From assembly GCA_902802975.1 (NCBI GenBank), contig CADCOF010000109.1:1-7612 (forward strand): DNA of 7,612 nucleotides, given 5' to 3'. Numbering within the stretch: position 1 is the first letter of the stretch; each line of letters starts with the position of its first letter. Shown here in pieces: positions 5,385 through 7,612 of this stretch. Below the pieces are notes generated by a model. It was not told where the DNA came from, did no database searches, and was given only the letters and a program-made list of their open reading frames with translations. The translations under genes and the position numbers were made by a program. Source of the DNA: an uncultured Ruminococcus sp. GTDB taxonomy: Bacteria > Bacillota > Clostridia > Oscillospirales > Acutalibacteraceae.

Positions 5385-7173
5385 AAAACTCCATCAGTCG
5401 GCATAAATTCTCGTTCAGCACCTGCATTTCATTGTTTAAAAGCGGAAAATGACCCGAAAGCAGTGCCTGAACATAAAGTATCTCGATATAGCAGCACAGG
5501 CGGTCTTTGTCCTCAGTACTCAGCATTTTTCTGATGATCATGTTGTTTGTGTTGAGATACAAACACGTTCTTGCCTCTGCAGCGACCTCCGTTTGAAAAG
5601 CGGACAGCATGCCCATAAAAACATCATTGGCGTCCTGCATTGCACGCTGAATCTTCCGCACCTCGTCGGCTTTCTCGTTGACCGTATAGAGAGCCGGAAT
5701 GCTGAATGGCTCGAACTCCTTTAGAACGGCTTTGCAGTCGTATTTCATAAGAACCTGATTAGCCAGGCGGCAAAGTCTGTCTGCGGTTTCGGTTCCCTCA
5801 AAGTCGGAATCGTCCAACATAAAATCAATGTCGTTGTCTGTAAGCTTGTCGATAAACGTTTTATCGGAATTGTGAGAAAGCTTATTCATTATAATATTTT
5901 CGTAGACATATCCGGCATTTATCAGCAGATAATTCCGCTGAGTATACAGCGGCGCAAGCTGCTTGAACTGATTCACGTCAAGCGTGTAGTACGCATTCCC
6001 GCCGTATTCGCAGATTTGCTTGCCTGTCATTGCGCCGAGTGATGTTTCAAAAGCTATGTACGGCAGCAAAATATCATCGAGTGTATATGTTGAGGCAATG
6101 ACAGATTTGACAGCCAGATTATGTATGCCGACTATCTCATGCAGGAGGTCTTTATTTGTCTGATCCAGCGTTTCGAGGTAATATGCAATACAATCGGCTA
6201 TTTCGTCACGCGCTTTATCGAGCTGTTCATCGAGATAAAAATCCTCACGGGAAGATGTCGGTCGCAGACCGGTTGTATTGATTATACATTTCAGAAAGAA
6301 AGACCACTCCGGAAGAAGTTTCTCTCCGTTTTCTGTCAGCAGCATATTTTTTAGATATATACGATGCATATTGTGAACATTTGCCGACACGGGATAAGGA
6401 ATGACATATGCCACGCCCTCGAACAGACCGCTTGGGGAACGAAGAGAGAAGCAATCGAGAAACTGCTCGCCAAGCAGCACTTGTCCGGCGTTGAGACATG
6501 CTTGTTTATTATTATCGGCGTCGAGTTCAAATCTGTGATTGAGCTGTGAAAACCCGTCACTATTTTTTATGAAAATAGGATACTGCAAAAACAAGCCGTA
6601 ATAGAACACAAGGTTTTCGATCTCGGCGGCAGTGAAATAATTCTCTGTCTTTTCGTCGGAATCGAGCTTATTATTCTCAATAACGATCTCGGTTCCAATG
6701 GGCATTTCGTATGATATTTCGCTTATGGTATATGTGCCGTCGGCGCAGCCCTGCCACTGAAGGACTTTTTGCGGTGTGCGGTACGATCTTGTGCGAACAC
6801 AGATTGAATCGGTGACCATAAAGCATGACAGTAGCCCGATACCAAAGCGACCTATGAAGTCGCCCGTAGAGTGGGCGCTTTCAACGTCGTACTTTGACGA
6901 CTGACCGATCACTGCGAGAAACTCGTGTATTTCTTCTTCTGTAAGACCTGTGCCGCTGTCACGAAACAAAATGCGATGTTTTTCGTCAACCTCGATCTCT
7001 ATACGAGCGTCTTTTTTTTCAAATGCCTTATCATATTCCAATCTGGCACTTATTGCATCAACTCCGTTTTGCATCAATTCTCTTACAAATACATCAGGGG
7101 AACTATAAAGGTGATTCGACAAAATATCGATCATTCCCCCAAGATTAACTTTAAACTTAAAATTCTCTTCCAT
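5383..7173 (-). CDS. Hsp90-family (HtpG-like) GHKL ATPase
   Basis: The product has 596 residues, slightly shorter than E. coli HtpG (624). The N-terminal Bergerat ATP fold is complete: FVRELMQNGVDAISA (29-43) with E32, N36 and D39; the DSGTG box at 72-76; the glycine-rich lid GRFGIGLLSCF (108-118); and MPIGTEIVIE (157-166). The middle domain keeps the Hsp90 segment YLKNMLLTENGEKLLPEW (273-290) and the SRE motif at 308-310; R309 corresponds to the catalytic arginine that contacts ATP gamma-phosphate in Hsp90. The rest, to 596, is diverged, and the tail NENLCRLMEF lacks the eukaryotic MEEVD. No export signal is present. It is probably a cytoplasmic ATP-driven chaperone of the divergent HtpG-like branch. 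The ATG at 7173 follows GGAGGAGTT. It is the first gene of the operon with the TPR-like gene. A palindromic repeat begins 11 nt upstream of the start codon. Confidence 0.93.
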   Translation of the reverse strand: MEENFKFKVNLGGMIDILSNHLYSSPDVFVRELMQNGVDAISARLEYDKAFEKKDARIEIEVDEKHRILFRDSGTGLTEEEIHEFLAVIGQSSKYDVESAHSTGDFIGRFGIGLLSCFMVTDSICVRTRSYRTPQKVLQWQGCADGTYTISEISYEMPIGTEIVIENNKLDSDEKTENYFTAAEIENLVFYYGLFLQYPIFIKNSDGFSQLNHRFELDADNNKQACLNAGQVLLGEQFLDCFSLRSPSGLFEGVAYVIPYPVSANVHNMHRIYLKNMLLTENGEKLLPEWSFFLKCIINTTGLRPTSSREDFYLDEQLDKARDEIADCIAYYLETLDQTNKDLLHEIVGIHNLAVKSVIASTYTLDDILLPYIAFETSLGAMTGKQICEYGGNAYYTLDVNQFKQLAPLYTQRNYLLINAGYVYENIIMNKLSHNSDKTFIDKLTDNDIDFMLDDSDFEGTETADRLCRLANQVLMKYDCKAVLKEFEPFSIPALYTVNEKADEVRKIQRAMQDANDVFMGMLSAFQTEVAAEARTCLYLNTNNMIIRKMLSTEDKDRLCCYIEILYVQALLSGHFPLLNNEMQVLNENLCRLMEF

Positions 7174-7175
7174 AA

Positions 7176-7182
7176 CTCCTCC
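7176..7182 (-). promoter_or_regulatory. Shine-Dalgarno GGAGGAG of the Hsp90-like gene
   Basis: On the minus strand GGAGGAG (7182-7176) lies 2 nt before the ATG, or 4 nt if the GGAGG core is counted. It fixes the start at 7173. One base upstream (7184) begins the repeat unit with its hairpin at 7186-7201, so a structured RNA sits directly 5' of the ribosome binding site. Confidence 0.75.
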
Positions 7183-7183
7183 A

Positions 7184-7316
7184 CGGCGGGCATGCGCCCG
7201 CTGGCAGTACGCGTTTTTACTTTATTGTTATAGTAACTTTTATGCGCGCGTGCCCCACCGCGCCCGGCGCGGTTCCTTTTTTGTTAGGCACAGGGTGTGC
7301 GGCATGCTGCCGCTCC
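7184..7316 (+). repeat. Compound GC-rich palindromic repeat, copy C
   Basis: The unit starts CGGCGGGC, with hairpin GCGGGC-ATGC-GCCCGC at 7186-7201, then TGGCAGTACGCG. The middle is AT-rich (CTTTATTGTTATAG). A second hairpin CCGCGC-CCG-GCGCGG lies within 7257-7273, followed by TTCC and six T (7277-7282), then TTAGGCACAGG. A third hairpin GCGGCA-TGC-TGCCGC is at 7299-7313. The first 19 bases recur 139 bp downstream in copy D. The second hairpin plus T-run could act as a terminator on the plus strand, but no plus-strand gene is seen before it. Confidence 0.8.
7227..7232 (-). promoter_or_regulatory. Possible -10 element of the Hsp90/TPR operon inside the repeat
   Basis: On the minus strand TATAAC (7232-7227) matches the -10 consensus at five of six bases and would start transcription near 7220, about 47 nt before the ATG. 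No convincing -35 box lies 16-18 nt upstream. If real, the repeat unit supplies the operon promoter. This is a weak call. Confidence 0.25.
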
Positions 7317-7322
7317 CAATTA

Positions 7323-7432
7323 CGGCGGGCATGCGCCCGCTGGAAGTACGCGTTGATATTTAGTTTGTTGCGATAGTCTATTTTCGCGCCACGGCGCGGC
7401 CGCCGCGCCTTACTTTTATGTAGGGCGCAGGT
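7323..7432 (+). repeat. Compound GC-rich palindromic repeat, copy D
   Basis: It opens with the same CGGCGGGC and hairpin (7325-7340), followed by TGGAAGTACGCGTT, so the usual GGCAG has one change. A middle hairpin GCGCGG-CCG-CCGCGC lies within 7393-7409. Its arms are exchanged relative to copy C while the CCG loop is kept. Then come TTACTTTTATG and TAGGGCGCAGG, the counterpart of the C sequence TTCCTTTTTTG and TTAGGCACAGG. It lies in tandem with copy C. Confidence 0.75.
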
Positions 7433-7445
7433 AAATGAATTTGTG

Positions 7446-7612
7446 GTTTGACCATAGTTCGTGTGCGAACTGCCCGTGGCCGCATGGCCACCTGCTCTAA
7501 GCCCACCCGCACCGAAAAAACTATTTGCGCGGAGTTATCTATCGGCAACAATAAAGCACGACGGAATCTGCCCGTGGCCGCATGGCCACCTGCCCGTGGC
7601 CGCATGGCCACC
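7446..7612 (-). repeat. Compound GC-rich palindromic repeat, copy A (cut by the window end)
   Basis: Read on the minus strand, the unit starts at the window edge with two tandem 22-bp copies of a GTGGCC-ATGC-GGCCAC hairpin (7611-7596 and 7589-7574), each followed by GGGCAG. It continues with ATTCCGTC, the CTTTATTGTT stretch, the 18-nt block ATAGTTTTTTCGGTGCGG (7524-7507), a third identical hairpin (7491-7476) and a small hairpin GTTCG-CACA-CGAAC (7470-7457). Copy B at 331-460 is colinear with it in the opposite orientation. No gene is supported in 7174-7612; the region is entirely repeat-derived. Confidence 0.8.

Noticed and set aside
5383..5412. Eukaryote-like TPR-binding tail on the Hsp90 protein
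   Set aside because: The C-terminus reads NENLCRLMEF and has no MEEVD or similar acidic tail.
7378..7611. Minus-strand open frame of 77 codons
   Set aside because: It lies entirely over the palindromic repeats, its residues are low-complexity Arg/Gly/Ala-rich products of the GC-rich hairpins, and no proper ribosome binding site or family similarity is visible.
7570..7612. Tandem 22-bp repeats that could suggest a CRISPR array
   Set aside because: The copies are directly adjacent with no unique spacers, and each unit is a self-contained hairpin. Related hairpins are scattered singly elsewhere in both orientations.
331..7612. Composite transposon bounded by the inverted repeat copies
   Set aside because: The enclosed DNA contains the housekeeping rnpB, no transposase or integrase lies inside, and further copies of the same repeat lie within the bracket. 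An interspersed repeat family explains it better.

Overview
The window reads as chromosomal DNA of a moderately AT-rich gut or rumen Firmicute, most likely a Ruminococcus-like member of the Oscillospiraceae/Ruminococcaceae. Evidence: a secreted protein ending in a type I dockerin, AGGAGG-type ribosome binding sites, sigma-A style promoters, a type A RNase P RNA and an IS200/IS605 TnpB remnant. The genus is an inference; the sequence does not prove it.

Layout from left to right. 1-110: a broken tnpB fragment (minus strand, running off the window) next to a hairpin of the kind found at IS200/IS605 ends. 131-312: a complete tRNA-Leu(UAA) unit on the minus strand with promoter, gene and intrinsic terminator. 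331-598: intergenic DNA with GC-rich palindromic repeats and the strong intrinsic terminator of the next gene. 599-3637 (minus): a 1012-residue secreted zinc-metalloprotease-like protein with calcium-binding acidic repeats and a C-terminal dockerin. 3746-4200 (plus): rnpB, the RNase P RNA, with a perfect consensus promoter and a terminator, divergent from the protease gene. 4231-7173 (minus): a two-gene, translationally coupled operon encoding an Hsp90-family GHKL ATPase followed by a TPR-like helical-repeat protein. 7184-7612: no gene, but a dense cluster of compound GC-rich palindromic repeats of the same family as those at 331-598.

Functionally, the metalloprotease is probably exported and docked on a cohesin-bearing scaffold or cell-surface protein. 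The Hsp90-like ATPase and its TPR partner are probably cytoplasmic and work together; their pairing recalls the eukaryotic Hsp90/TPR co-chaperone arrangement, although the MEEVD tail is absent. rnpB and tRNA-Leu are housekeeping RNAs.

The two observations most worth following are the repeat family and the Hsp90/TPR pair. The repeats are eight 16-nt hairpins whose stems differ by compensatory changes, while the ATGC loop and a following GGCAG stay nearly constant. They are arranged in larger, roughly 110-165 bp compound units in both orientations, including one unit abutting the Hsp90 leader and one directly behind the protease stop codon.
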